DNA of 64,000 nt, from NCBI RefSeq assembly GCF_018687715.1, contig NC_056755.1:39923501-39987500 (forward strand). Reading direction: 5' to 3'. The DNA comes from Carya illinoinensis (taxonomy: Eukaryota; Streptophyta; Magnoliopsida; Fagales; Juglandaceae). Shown piece by piece: positions 37,644-49,052 of the stretch (positions are counted from its first letter, which is position 1; every line of letters starts with the position of its first letter). The notes beneath the pieces are model-generated. The model ran no database searches. It was not told the DNA's origin and saw nothing but the letters and a program-made list of their open reading frames with translations. The position numbers were made by a program, and so were the translations under genes.

Positions 37644-38990
37644 AATTTGTATATCTTAACTATTTTTGCAATATTTTTGTTCATTTTCTTGATAGTTGTG
37701 GATATTATGTTTGTTTGTGTGCTGGAATCGCTGGATAGTTGTGGATTTTAGGATTGTTGTGTGCTATATGTGTACGGCTCCCTTTGCATTTAGCATGTGG
37801 TTGGAATGTTGGATGGGGATGGCACTTCGGCCATTAATTTATATAGTATGCTATTACACTTGGTTAGATATATAACACTAGTATTTAACAAATTTTAAAT
37901 CATGTGGGGAGCCATTTTAAACAAAGGGCTTAGGCTAAAAAATGGTTTGTTTTTATCCCTTGTTTTCAATGGTTTTTCATACAAACAATTGACTTTGGTT
38001 GAGGAAATGATGCAAGGGATTAAAGGAAATATAGGCTTATAGCGAATTGTTTTAAGCTTCAAAACAATGCTTAAATCTCGGACACAGTTTAATTTAATCA
38101 TGCTCAAGAGAAATGTTATTTTCAAGATTCTTAATCATTATGATATTATATGATTTTAAAATTATGTATTGAAAAATGATTATGGGTAATGATAAAAAAA
38201 AAAAGATTTACGAATATTATTTTAAGTTTAAGATAAATAATGCAATCAATGTTCCAACTTAAATAATAATATTAATTTACTTTTATTTAAAAATCTTATA
38301 GGATAACATAAAATAAATAAGTTGAATCATTTAATTATTAAGAGTGCTGTTATATGTCAAGCTCTTCCTTTTTTATTTTTAAATAATAAATTAAAAAGTT
38401 GATAGACAATCTATCTCATTAAAGAATCAAAGATGAGAGTCTAACCAGGATTTATAACATCAGTTATAAAAATCGAAAACTGTTAAAAATCAAAGATGAG
38501 ACTTGAGAGTCTAACAATAAATTAGGTTAAAAGTCTAACCATAAATTGTCACTTTAATAATGAATTGGTGATTGGAAATGTCACCAAATATACAATATCA
38601 TGAGTTTACTCATCCAGATTTTCATTAATTTTTTTGATAAATTTAACTTATCTAATAAAAACATGATAATATATAAATTTATTTTTATAACATCTCTTTA
38701 TAATCGTAACACTCTTAATATAAAAAATAGATCCTACCACCCAGATTTTCATTAATTAAAGATCATGAATGTGTTAGACTTAATTATAAAAGTCACTTTG
38801 GCCTATGTGTGCACACAGTTTTTTTGAGTACAAAAAAAATAAATAAACATATAAAATAAGTTTCATAATATTTATTATTTATGATTTATTGAGTTGCCTC
38901 TTATTATAAAAATTACTGCCTCTTATCAAATTTTTTATTGTTCATGATAATGTTAATGAAGTTGTGTTATACAGTTCTAGTTATTAAATC

Positions 38991-41281
38991 ATGGATATGG
39001 AAGGCACAAACACTCCTACATCCACAGGTGCATCTTGTCCTGACATCCCAGCTCCAAAACAACTGATTGATATTCCCAGTCCAATAGTTGATGAGTCTAG
39101 CGGACCAATAGGCTCTTCGGTAGGCACTCCTAGTGCCTTCCATTCTACCCCTCGCCCTCCACCTAGTAGTAGAAATCCTAAGAATAGGTCTGAGGTATGG
39201 TCCCACTTCACAAGAGTGCCCGATTGTGATCCTGAAGAGCCTGTAGTTACTTGTAATCATTGTCATAGGCAATGCAAATGTCATCCCAAAAGGCAAGGCA
39301 CTTCGGCCATGAAAACACACATCTAACTTTGCCCCAAAAACCGTAAGAATAAGTTGGACAAGAGTCAAACATTCTTTATCCCGGAAGCAAGAAGTGAAGG
39401 AGGGGAAGGGGAGAAGACCTTAGGGATGGCCAAATATAATTTGAAAAAAATCCGAGCTGCCCTTGCTAGGATGGTGATAGTGGATGAGCTACCATTTAGA
39501 TGTGTTGAGGGAGAAGGGTTTCGGGAATTTGTTAAAGCCCTTGATCCAAGGTTTCCTATTCCTTCTCGGTTTACCGTAATGCATGACTGTATGAGAGTAT
39601 TCTTGAGAGAGAATGATAGCTTGAAGAAAATGTTTTTGACCACCAAACAAAGAGCATGCCTGACCACCGACATTTGGACTTCTATCCAAAATATTAATTA
39701 CATGTGTGTGACCGTTCACTTCATTGATAATAATTGGAAGTTGCATAAGCGGATCATTTCATTTGTTTGGATTAGCGACCATAAGGGGGCAACGATTGGG
39801 AGAGAGTTGGAGGAGTGTATGCTTGATTGGGGCATTGACAAAATCCTCACAATTATAGTGGATAATGTTATCTCTAACGACTCCGCTATTGATTAGTTGA
39901 GAACAAGGGAAATTGGAAGTGTGGATTGTATTGGAAGTCACGAGTTTATTCACATGAGGTGTATGGCACATATCTTAAACCTTATTGTGAGTGAAGGTTT
40001 GAAAGATGTTGATGACTCAATTGTAAGGGTCTGAAATTTAATTAAGTATGTGAAGTCTTCTCCCCAAAGACTTGCTACTTTCAAGTCTTGTGTTGATAGA
40101 TCAAAAGTTCAATGCTCTAGTTTTTTGACTGTTGACGTGCCTGCTAGATGGAATTCGACTTTTCTTATGTTGGACGTGGCTGAGAAGTATCAAAAAGCCT
40201 TCCAACTTTTGCTTGATGAAGATCCCTACTCACGAGTTTATTTGTCTGAGGATGGACATGGGAGAAAGGGTCTAGGAGCTCCTGGGCCAGATGATTGAGA
40301 GACCATAAGAAACTTTTCGAAGTTTCTTCAAATATTTTATGGTGTTACGTTGCGCATTTCTGGTACACTATATGTCACATCAAATAATTATGTTCAAGAG
40401 CTTATTGCCATTCATAAACACTTGAATAATTTTTGTGACAATAGTAATCGACGTTTGAGTTCAATGGCTTTCAGAATGAAGATAAAGTATAATAGATATT
40501 GGGGTGATCTTGAAAAAATCAATCGGTTGTTGTTTATTACTGCTATTCTTGATCCGCGGTTCAAATTGGTTACTCAAGCATATTGGTTCAAGAAAACATT
40601 GGGTGAGGAATTTGTTGCACTTCTCAAGAGGGATATAGAATATTTGTATGAGGCATATGTAGAGTTTGGTGGTGGATGCGTAACTGGTGCTAACAAAACT
40701 CCAAGCGGTGAAGCTAGTGCATCAATGGGGAGTAGTAGTACTGTTACAGATTATGATCCCTTGGATTTTTTGAGGGAGTTCCATAAAGAGCATACAGCAT
40801 CCTTGATGGATTGTAAGTCGGAGTTAGAACGGTATTTGTTGGAGAACATTGAGATTCCTACGGGGAGTTTCGATATTTTAATTTGGTGGAAAGTCAACTC
40901 CACCAAGTATCCAGTTCTTGCTCTAATAGCAAGAGATATCTTGGCCATTCCTATCACCACCGTTGCATCTGAGTCAGCATTTAGCACAGGAGGCCGTGTC
41001 CTGGATCCGTTTAGGAGCTCTTTGGCTCCTAGAACAGTAGAAGCTCTCGTGTGCTCGCAAAATTGGTTGAAGTCTACTCCCATATGCTTGAGTCAAAATT
41101 ATTCTGAAGCCATTGATGATGCAGAGAGCTATAAGTTAGACTCGGGTAATGTATTTAGAGATTTTTTTAAGTTGTTATATGAGTTGATTTTAACATTTTA
41201 TAATACTAATTTCTTATACTTTAACATCTTAATGCAGAATTAGCCAATTCTATAGCCAGCATACTTTGTGAAGAGGATTGA
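38991..41281 (+). pseudogene. hAT transposase (RICESLEEPER/DAYSLEEPER-like) of the inner element, four in-frame stops
   Basis: A single reading frame runs from ATG 38991 to donor GTAATG at 41146, with a last exon 41238-41281. It encodes about 732 residues with no frameshift. Domains: Ser/Pro-rich N-terminus; BED zinc finger (CNHCHRQC near residue 85, then TSAMKTH); RNase H-like core (TTDIWTSIQNINYMCVTVHF, VDNVISND, FLTVDVPARWNST, AILDPRFK); hAT dimerisation domain (YPVLALIARDILAIPITTVA, SESAFSTGGR). Four stop codons interrupt it: TAA 39324, TAG 39894, TGA 40032 and TGA 40296. Each could derive from a CAA, CAG, CGA or TGG codon by one C-to-T or G-to-A change. No active protein is expected without readthrough. 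It is homologous to, but distinct from, the outer element's gene. Confidence 0.92.
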
Positions 41282-41844
41282 CAATCTTGTTTCTGGTATC
41301 TTATTTCAATTTTATTTTCTTTATTTTTATAAATTTATATGGAATCTTATTTCTTTACTAATTTTGTTCTTTTTTTTTTTCAGGCACAAGTTGAAAAATG
41401 ACATTTTTTGGACCTTTGGTTATGTATTTTTAATTTTAGGTTGTAATTTTGGACCTTTGGTTATGTATTTTTAATTTTAGGTTTTAATTTTGGTTATGTA
41501 TTTTTAATTTTAGGTTGTAATTTTGGTTATGTAATTTTAATGTGTGTATTTAGTTTTAATTTAGTTTTTAATTTTGGTTATGTAATTTTAATGTATGTAT
41601 TTAGTTTTAATTTAGTTTTTAATTTTGGTTGCACATTTGAATTTAGTTTTATTTTTTATAGTGATAGATTTTGAATTTAGTTTTATTTTTTAATATGATA
41701 ATTTTGGTTAGATAAATTAGAAATCTCAAATTATATTTAAAAAAAAAATTGATATAAAAGCCCAAATTCGATTAGAGTTGTAAATTGTAAAATTGAAATG
41801 TTAATTGGGTCAAAGAAAAAAGTCTAAAAAAAAGCCCAATAAAA

Positions 41845-41957
41845 AAACCCAACTCCGACTCCGCTCCAACAAGTCGGAGTCGGAGTCGGAGTCGGAGCGA
41901 AGTGGGATGTAAGCGGAGTCGGAGCGAAGTGGGATGTAAGCGGAGTCGGAGGTCGGA
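41845..41957. repeat. Subterminal GGAGTC array, right end of the inner hAT
   Basis: About 12 AGTCGG/CCGACT hexamers, including a twice-repeated AGCGGAGTCGGAGCGAAGTG-type unit. The array continues after the solo LTR at 44037-44100, showing that the LTR inserted into it. Confidence 0.8.
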
Positions 41958-44036
41958 TGTGATGACCCGCTTTCACGTGTTTTTTTCACTGAATGGTTGT
42001 TTTTTTTATTTAATATATTAGTTTATTTATTTTAAATTATTGCGTTTTAAATTTAGTTTTATTTGTTGGATGTTGTATTTTATTTATTTATTTATTTGTT
42101 TGTTTCACGGTTTTTAATCTCTTTCTCGGCGGTTTTGTTTTGTTGTCCGGAGTGAGGATTGGACCTCATTTCTCCCTACATCTCTTTTTTTTCCTTTTTC
42201 CTTTTTCCTTTTTCCCTTTTTCATTTTTCTTTTTCTTCTTTCTTTTTCTTTTTCTTTTTTCTTTCTTTTCTTTTTCTTCTTCTTCCTTTCTTTCCTTCCC
42301 GCGTCGACTCTCTCTCTCTCTGCTCTCCCATGCCGAAAGCCAGCCCAGCCTGACCCATCGCCGTCCGGCCACCGTGTGGCACACCACCTCCACCGGTCGA
42401 AGCCCCTCCCTCCGGCGCACCACCCCACCAAATCCCAGCCCCATCCGGCCGGCCGTTTGGCCGGAAAACGCCCTTGAAGCCCCACGGATTTTGCCCCGAT
42501 CCGCCGCCGTCGCTCCACCTCCGGCCACCACTTCTTCACCACTTCATCACCGGTTCCTTGCCGTCCTAATCCACCCATTTCCGGCCCCTAATAGCCACCG
42601 GAACAGCTCCCACGAGCTAGCTTTCCATTTTGGGAAATCCGACCTCCCTCCACCGTTTTCGCCGCCACCCACGGCCAACCACCACTTCCAATAGCTTCAT
42701 AATCATCCTTAGACCATTCCCTATCAATCCCAAGCCCTGGTTTGTCCCCGTTCAAAAGTGGGTATTTTACAACCCACGGCCACAGTGAATTTTCACTGTT
42801 ACGTTACTTTTTCTCCGTCGTTTGCAACGCCGCAAGCTTTCTAAAAATACCATATAGCGCTGTAAGTATTTTCCAAACCATATTTTCAGATTTAAATATA
42901 TTTTGCTCATTCAATAATTTATCTGCTGGTTGGTTGATTCCGGACTGAGTCCGAGGAGTTCGGGAGTCGGATGGATGGAGGACGGAGTTGTTTGTTTTAT
43001 TGATATATGTTGGTTGATTATTTTTGTGCATTGATATTGCATTTACATGGTGCATGCACGTGCGTTTTTATTTAATTGAGGAAAGCCTGTTTTATTGGCG
43101 TAAGTGGACTTACGGGTGCGTGTGTATCACGACCCCAAGCCGGGATGGGGTATTATCTCGGTGGAGCTCCTCTGGTCACTCGGGAGCAGAATAAACTGAG
43201 TGATGTCCCCTGGGTTGTCGCTGGGCGACGACGGGAGCGGGGGCTAGGGGATGCTTGGCTACGAACGCGCTGGGCGCGGAACCGGGCATTGTCCTACGCA
43301 CCGACTCCATGGCCCTTCGCTGGTGAGGGCTAGAGGATGCTTGGTTACGAACGCGCGGGGCGCGGAACTGGGCATCGCTCGTTAGGTGTCACATGCGTGG
43401 TGGTACTCTGCGGTGCGGCACTGGAGCCAAGGTGTGCTGATGACCCCTAAGGGAGGTCATGGTGCATACGAATAAAATGGATAATGGTTTGAGATGGATA
43501 AAGGCCAAATGTGACTTTTGGCGTGATATTTGGAAAGTGTTTGTTTTTGGGCCAAATGGGATTTTTGGCGTGCGTGGAAAAATATGTTTTTATGGGTTTG
43601 CGCATTGGCATCACTTCATGCATATTGTTTGAGTTCTATATGCTTTTATCTGGTGGTGTTTGGATTTTACTTACCTGCGGTACCATTTTTGGTTCCGTAG
43701 ATTTTGGTGCAGGATTCGAGGAGAAGGAGGAAGCTGAGCCCGAGGATGCGGCTCCGCCGGAGTTTGAGTCGAAGTTATGCTTTATAGTTTGGTTTAAAAG
43801 TATATTTGTGTTTTTTGTAATATTTTATTTATGTATGTTTTAAACAGCTTGTTTTATATTAAGAAAAATTCTGGTACTTAGTTATATGACTTTTGTCATC
43901 CGCTGCGTGTTTCTTCGTGTACATTTGTTGCTTTTGCACACCCTTGGCACTCGTCGATAAGGTGGTGACCCGGGTTGTCACCATCCGAATGTCTCGATTT
44001 TCCCGTGTCCGTGCGTGGGGATTTGGGGGCGTCACA
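41958..44036. mobile_element. Solo LTR (2079 bp) of a Ty3/gypsy element
   Basis: Ends are TGTGATGACCCGC and GGGGGCGTCACA, with a perfect 5-bp duplication TCGGA (41953-41957, 44037-44041). A CT-rich then GC-rich leader-like segment lies at 42180-42700, and a GACCCCAAGCCGGGATGGGG segment near 43130 is of a kind I associate with long gypsy LTRs. No primer-binding site, gag or pol is present, so it is what remains after LTR-LTR recombination. Orientation is uncertain; the CT-rich leader suggests plus. Open frames inside have no family resemblance. Confidence 0.85.
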
Positions 44037-46855
44037 TCGGATTCGGCCTCCGACAAAGTCGGAGTCGGAGTCGGAGGAGCCCAAATCTGACTCCGGTTGA
44101 TCGGTGCTCAGCCCTAGTTTCAAAACCCCCTAGTGCCTCTACTAGTAGTACTTGTCCATTACCTAAGAAACAGAAAGGGACGAACAAGTCAATTGTATGA
44201 GATCATTTTACGAAGGTGGATGGTTGTCCTGTAGATGACCAAAGGCTAAATGTAATTATTGTGGCAAGATGTACGCTTGCCACTCAAAGAGGAACGAAAC
44301 TTCAACGATGCAAAATCATTTGCCTTCATGTCGTAAAAATCTTTATAAACGTGAAATTTTGGATAGGTATCAAAAAACATTGATAGGTAAGGCATCACCT
44401 GAGGAGAGTGATGGTAGTACATTAAGGACTCTTGTAACCCACAAATTTAGTGAAGAGATTGCGAGGTTGGCTATTACAGAAATGGTAACTGTTGATGAAA
44501 TGCCATTTAGGGTTGTTGAGGGACAGGGATTTAGAAAATTTGCTTAGTCTCTTGAGCCTCGGTTTAAAGTTCCATGTCGTGTCACAGTTATAAGAGATTG
44601 TATGAAGTTGTATGAAGTAGAAAAGGAGAAGCTTAAAACAGTGTTTAAAGATGGTGGTATGAGGATTTCCTTGACGACAGATACATGGACATCAATATAG
44701 AATTTGAATTATATGTGTCTGACTGCACATTTCATTGATAAGAATTGGAAATTGCAAAAAAAAATAATAAATTTTTGTTTAATCCCTAATCATTGAGGGG
44801 ATACCATTGGAAGATATGTTGAGTCATGCTTGCTTAATTGGAGTATTGATAGAATATTTACTGTAACTGTTGATAATGCAAGTTCGAATGATACTGCAAT
44901 TTCCTATTTGAAACAGTTTTTGACAAGGAATTTGTTGGGGGTAAATATATGCACATGAGATGTTGTGCTCATATATTGAATTTTATTATGAAGTGGGGGT
45001 TTGAAGGAGTGCAATGATGCCATTACAATGGTTAGAAATGCACTGAGATATGTGCTTTCATCCCCGTAAGATTAGAGAAGTTTAAGAGATGTGTAGAAAA
45101 AGAAAAAATTGATTGTAAGAAAATATTGTGTCTTGATGTACAGACACGATGGAACTCAACCTATTTGATGTTGGAGGTAGCTGAGAAGTTTGAGAAGGTT
45201 TTCAGGCGGATGGAGATTGAGGATTATAATTTCCTCTCTTACTTTGATGATGGGCACATGGGACCTTCTAAAGCTACAAAATGAGAGATAATGCGGGTGT
45301 TTGTCAAGTTTTTAGAGATGTTTTATGAAGTCATTACTGGATTTTCTATATCTTTATATGTGACAGTCAATACCAATTTTTTAGATATTTTTTTATCTCC
45401 AAACTGAATTGATTATGCTGAGTGAGAGTACTAATACTTGTTTGAGGAGTATGACCATAAACGTGAGAACCAAATATGATAAGTATTGGGGGTCATTAGA
45501 TAGGATGAACTTGTTCATGTTAATTGCTGTTGTGATTGATCCATGAAGCAAGTTAGGACTTCTTACTTTCCATTTGAAGAAAATCCATGATGAGTTTCGT
45601 ACTGAAGAGTTGGTCTCAAATGTGAGACAAGTATTAGCAGATTTGTATGCAGAGTATAATGCTACATTCGGTTCCACCACGAGTACTCTAGTTTCTCAAC
45701 CCCTTCCAACATCTAGATCCATGAATGAAAGTGATGGCAAACGTGAGACCAAATGGTTCAAGGAGTGGTATAGGGCATCTTTTTCCATGGGATCTAGTAT
45801 TACCAAAACTGAAGTGGATTGATATTTATCAGATGGTTGTGAAGCACTCAGCGAATAATTTGACTTGTTGACTTGGTGGAAAATAAATGAGGCTAACTAT
45901 CCTATACTTGCGAGGATTGCACGAGACTTATTAGCCATGCCTGTTTCCACAGTTGCATTCGAGTCAGCATTTCGCATGGGAGGTCGTGTGCTTGATCATT
46001 TTCGGAGTTCGTTGGCTCCGAGAACTGTTGAGGCACTTATTTGCACTCAAAATTGGTTAAGGCATCTGACAACACACATTGATATCCGAGAGGCTATGGA
46101 TAATGTGGAGAGCTTTGTAGTAGAATCGGGTAATGTTTTCTTTATTTTCATTGTAATTTAAGTTTGTATATTTTTCATAATATGAATTCACTAACATTTG
46201 ATATTTTATTCTTATAGAATTGACCGCACAATCGAGCGTGACAAGTATTGATTATTGAAGATTGAAGGCTTGAAGCAATAATGAGTGAACTTGAAAATCA
46301 ATATTCTTAATTTTTTGCATTGTTGCTATGTTTAAGTCTTTAAGACAATTTGTTTTCATTTATTTATATTATTTTTTTAGTTGCATTTTGCTATGCTTAA
46401 GACAACTTGGCTTGTTTTTCAAATTTATAATATGTAATACTAAATATCTAGTGAAATTATTTTTATTTATTTTTAATTATGTAGTAAGTAATATAGTAAT
46501 TAGTTAGTTAATATGATGAATGTTTTAGTTATTTATTATTTTTATTTATTTATAATATGATGAATGATGAATTTACAAGATCTTGGATGATGAATTGAAT
46601 TATTAGTTAAGAAAAAAAAATTAAAAAGATGTTGGATGATGAATTCAGGAAATATATATATATATATATATAACCCAAACATGTATTGGATAAAAGGTCC
46701 AAAACAGGGCCCAAAACCCACGGCCCAAACAGGCGAACCGACTGGAACCGACTGGCAAAGGAACCGGCCAGTTTTCTCCCCCCAGCACGGTCGATTTCGG
46801 CCCGTTGATTCAGACTTTTTTGAAGGACCGGTCGGTTTTCAGCCCTACTCATTAT

Positions 46856-48079
46856 GTTTGTAAACGCACCCGTATTCTTTTTTTAACGTCATTTTAATTC
46901 GTAGCTCGGTTTCTTGAAGAGAAATTAAACAGAAAAATAATGTTCACATGGTAAATTGGTAATAAAGTGAGCAAGCAAGCCTCCTGCATGTCTTTAAATA
47001 AAAAACAATATGAAATTTTTTTAAAAAATTAAATATAAATCTTAACTTTTTTTAAAAATAAATACGTCACGCTTATATAATCTATGATTATATCTAGTAT
47101 TACTCTTTTATGTGGATTTCAAATTTATTCATTTTTTTTTTCAAAATGAGTATATGGAAACTACATACTTCAATAGTGTATATAACATTATCCATTAAAT
47201 AAATTGATAACTCGGTTGAAATTCTACTCACCGAGTTAGAATTTTAGGTTATGAACGATCCACTTGTTTCGTCGTGTATATTTAAAAAAATTTATTTGAA
47301 GATCTTTACACTACATACTATCCATGTAATATAATTTAACTTAAATGATAAATTTTAAAATTTAAATTTTATATATCAAATTATACCATGTGAAATTGTG
47401 TGGTATAAGGACTTTTGGGATTAAATATTAAAATATTTCATGTAATTTGTTTTTTTTTTCTTTTTTTGACAAATTAGTACTTATACTTTTGAACTTTAAA
47501 CTTTTTATGCTTACAACTTTTATGCTTACAACTTTGATCATTCTATAAAAATTAAACAAAATAAGCCAAAGCACTACTCTAGCTTGCATAGAAAAGGATT
47601 GTTTTGAGCTTCATTAGAAGTCTTAAAAAGTGTTTAAAACTTTTTTTGACAAATATGTTTGGGTGTTACATATGAATAATTCTATTTGAAAGTTTTTACA
47701 TCATACACCATCCACGTATTATAATTTTAATATATTTGTTCATCACAATGCTGCCAAAATCTTTTAAATCCGAATATAATTAAGCATCTAAATTTTCCAA
47801 CGATTTGCATGTTTTATTGATTGTGCTTTTAATCTCCATCATTTTAATAATGAAAAATGTTAAATGTATTTAAGAAAAATTTATAAAAAATTTATTTTTC
47901 TATATGTTAGTTATTGATATGCTGAAAATTATAAAATTTGAAATTAAAAAGAAAACTAACAAAATGAGCCTTGTAAATAAAATTATAAGTACATATAGCA
48001 CTACTCTTTATTCACTCTATAAATATTTTTTTTCTAAGCAAACTTAATATATTATAATTAAGCGATACATAAATACATG
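46856..48079. other. Intergenic AT-rich DNA, possible small MITE at its right end
   Basis: No coding sequence recognised. The segment at about 47855-48010 resembles family B loosely (TAAATAAAATTATAAGTACA end) but boundaries were not found. Confidence 0.4.
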
Positions 48080-48611
48080 TGTTAACGTTGTGTTTTGTAC
48101 ACTTATGGGTCAGCCTCTTAGAAGTCTGGTTCTTTGATCACAGAGGACTGCTAACACAAAAAGGAGATTGGTGGGAGGTGAAAAATTCAGAAAGTATAAC
48201 AAGTGAGCAGAAGGTCCCTCATTCGATACTTGAGGGTTCCCTTTTATATCTTGCCTCAAGGGCCAGGCAGTCATGCCCTACTGCTGGGGGAGGGACGTCC
48301 TCATGAAGTCCATTCCACCATACCCATTTAATACGGTGTGGCCTTTTGAGTAGTGCATTTAATGCGATGTTATCCTTTGTTTTGCCTTGGGGTTCAGTTC
48401 CATCGAGATGGTGTGTTCCTCTTCCCCTTTCGTCCGAACAACTTTCTGTGCTCCTAGAATGGCGGCCTTTGCTCTAACCTGAGGCCCTAAACCTTACTTA
48501 TATGGGGTCAAGAGTTCTTTATTGGGCAGCCAAGTGACTTGGTGGCTACATGCCTCTTGATATTAGGCCCAACCCCTAGGCCTTTTGGGCCTTGGGGAAT
48601 AGCCCCCAACA
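48080..48611 (-). repeat. 3' LTR of the Tat-type element
   Basis: On the minus strand it begins TGTTGGGGGCTATTCCCC and ends CGTTAACA, so it has TG...CA ends and is 532 bp. The preceding AAGGAAAC (48612-48620 on the plus strand, complement) is a short purine-rich tract suited to plus-strand priming. Compared with the 5' LTR it lacks a ~70-bp block present at 61773-61841. Confidence 0.75.
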
Positions 48612-49052
48612 GTTTCCTTGCCAATTCTCATCAGGTTAGGACGACGGAAATTTCTCTTACTACTGTTTGATGTTGTTGCTTGCCGCTTTATACCCGGTTG
48701 GCTGGGGTGAGATGGCATCATTGCCCCTTAACCCTTCCACGCATTGGGCCATTATTCTCTTTCCCCTTTCTCTCAACGTAGTTCTCGAAGATTTGATCCC
48801 AGTACTCGATGATGGTCGTTCTGTCTCTTCTGTAATGATGGTTGTTGTATAGTTTCCAATTCTTCACACCAAGCCATGTGTATGTGGGACTCAAACCATT
48901 TTACCCCTCGTATACGCAAGGGAAAACTAGATAGCCAACCATCACTCCTTCTATTTAAATCTTGCCACACTCTTACCACTCCCCTTTTATCTCATTTGCC
49001 TTCCCTTTGTCTCTCTTTCCCTCTTCATTTTCTTCATTGCACTTGTTCCCAA

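Larger units (their letters stand above)
35670..44116 (+). mobile_element. Inner hAT transposon inserted in the outer transposase gene
   Basis: Ends are TAGGGCTGAGCA at 35670 and TGCTCAGCCCTA at 44116, a perfect 12-bp inverted repeat. The 8-bp duplication GTTTCAAA is perfect at 35662-35669 and 44117-44124. The span is 8.45 kb: subterminal GGAGTC arrays at both ends, an AT-rich tandem array (35880-37030), a GC-palindrome cluster and CT-rich leader (37200-37640), the transposase gene (38991-41281), and a 2.08-kb solo LTR in the right subterminal array. Without the LTR it would be about 6.4 kb, long for a hAT because of the tandem array and first intron. Confidence 0.94.
35575..46258 (+). pseudogene. 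hAT transposase (BED zinc finger, hAT-C) of the outer element, split and decayed
   Basis: The reading starts at ATG 35575 (MDSSSSIIDVDINETQPTIN), just after a good acceptor (TAATTTAG). It is interrupted at 35670 by the inner element and resumes at 44125, where the frame is still continuous. A BED finger follows (CNYCGKMYACHSK near 44240-44290), then the RNase H-like core, and a hAT dimerisation domain at 45865-46129 (YPILARIARDLLAMPVSTVA, FRSSLAPRTVEALICTQNWL). The last intron (46130-46217) has donor GTAATG, and a small final exon ends at 46258. There are stops at 35641, before the BED finger and in many core positions, plus several frameshifts. It is clearly dead and more decayed than the inner copy. 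Confidence 0.88.
34712..46847 (+). mobile_element. Outer hAT transposon, interrupted by a second hAT element
   Basis: The left end is TAGGGGTGTACAAAAAACCG and the right end CGGTCGGTTTTCAGCCCTA, giving imperfect inverted ends (TAGGG...CCCTA). The 8-bp duplication CTCATTAT is perfect at 34704-34711 and 46848-46855. The subterminal regions are rich in CCGAC/GTCGG motifs on both sides. Total span is 12.14 kb, of which 8.45 kb is the inner element; without it the element would be about 3.68 kb, normal for a hAT. It carries a decayed BED/hAT-C transposase. Confidence 0.9.

Noticed and set aside
42140..42694. 184-codon open frame, and antisense frames rich in Lys/Glu
   Set aside because: Lies in the CT-rich leader-like part of a solo LTR; low-complexity translation with no domain.
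43076..43333. GC-rich open frame with Arg/Gly-rich translation
   Set aside because: Within the solo LTR; no protein family resemblance.
47855..48010. Possible fourth family B MITE
   Set aside because: Only loose block similarity; no ends or duplication could be fixed.
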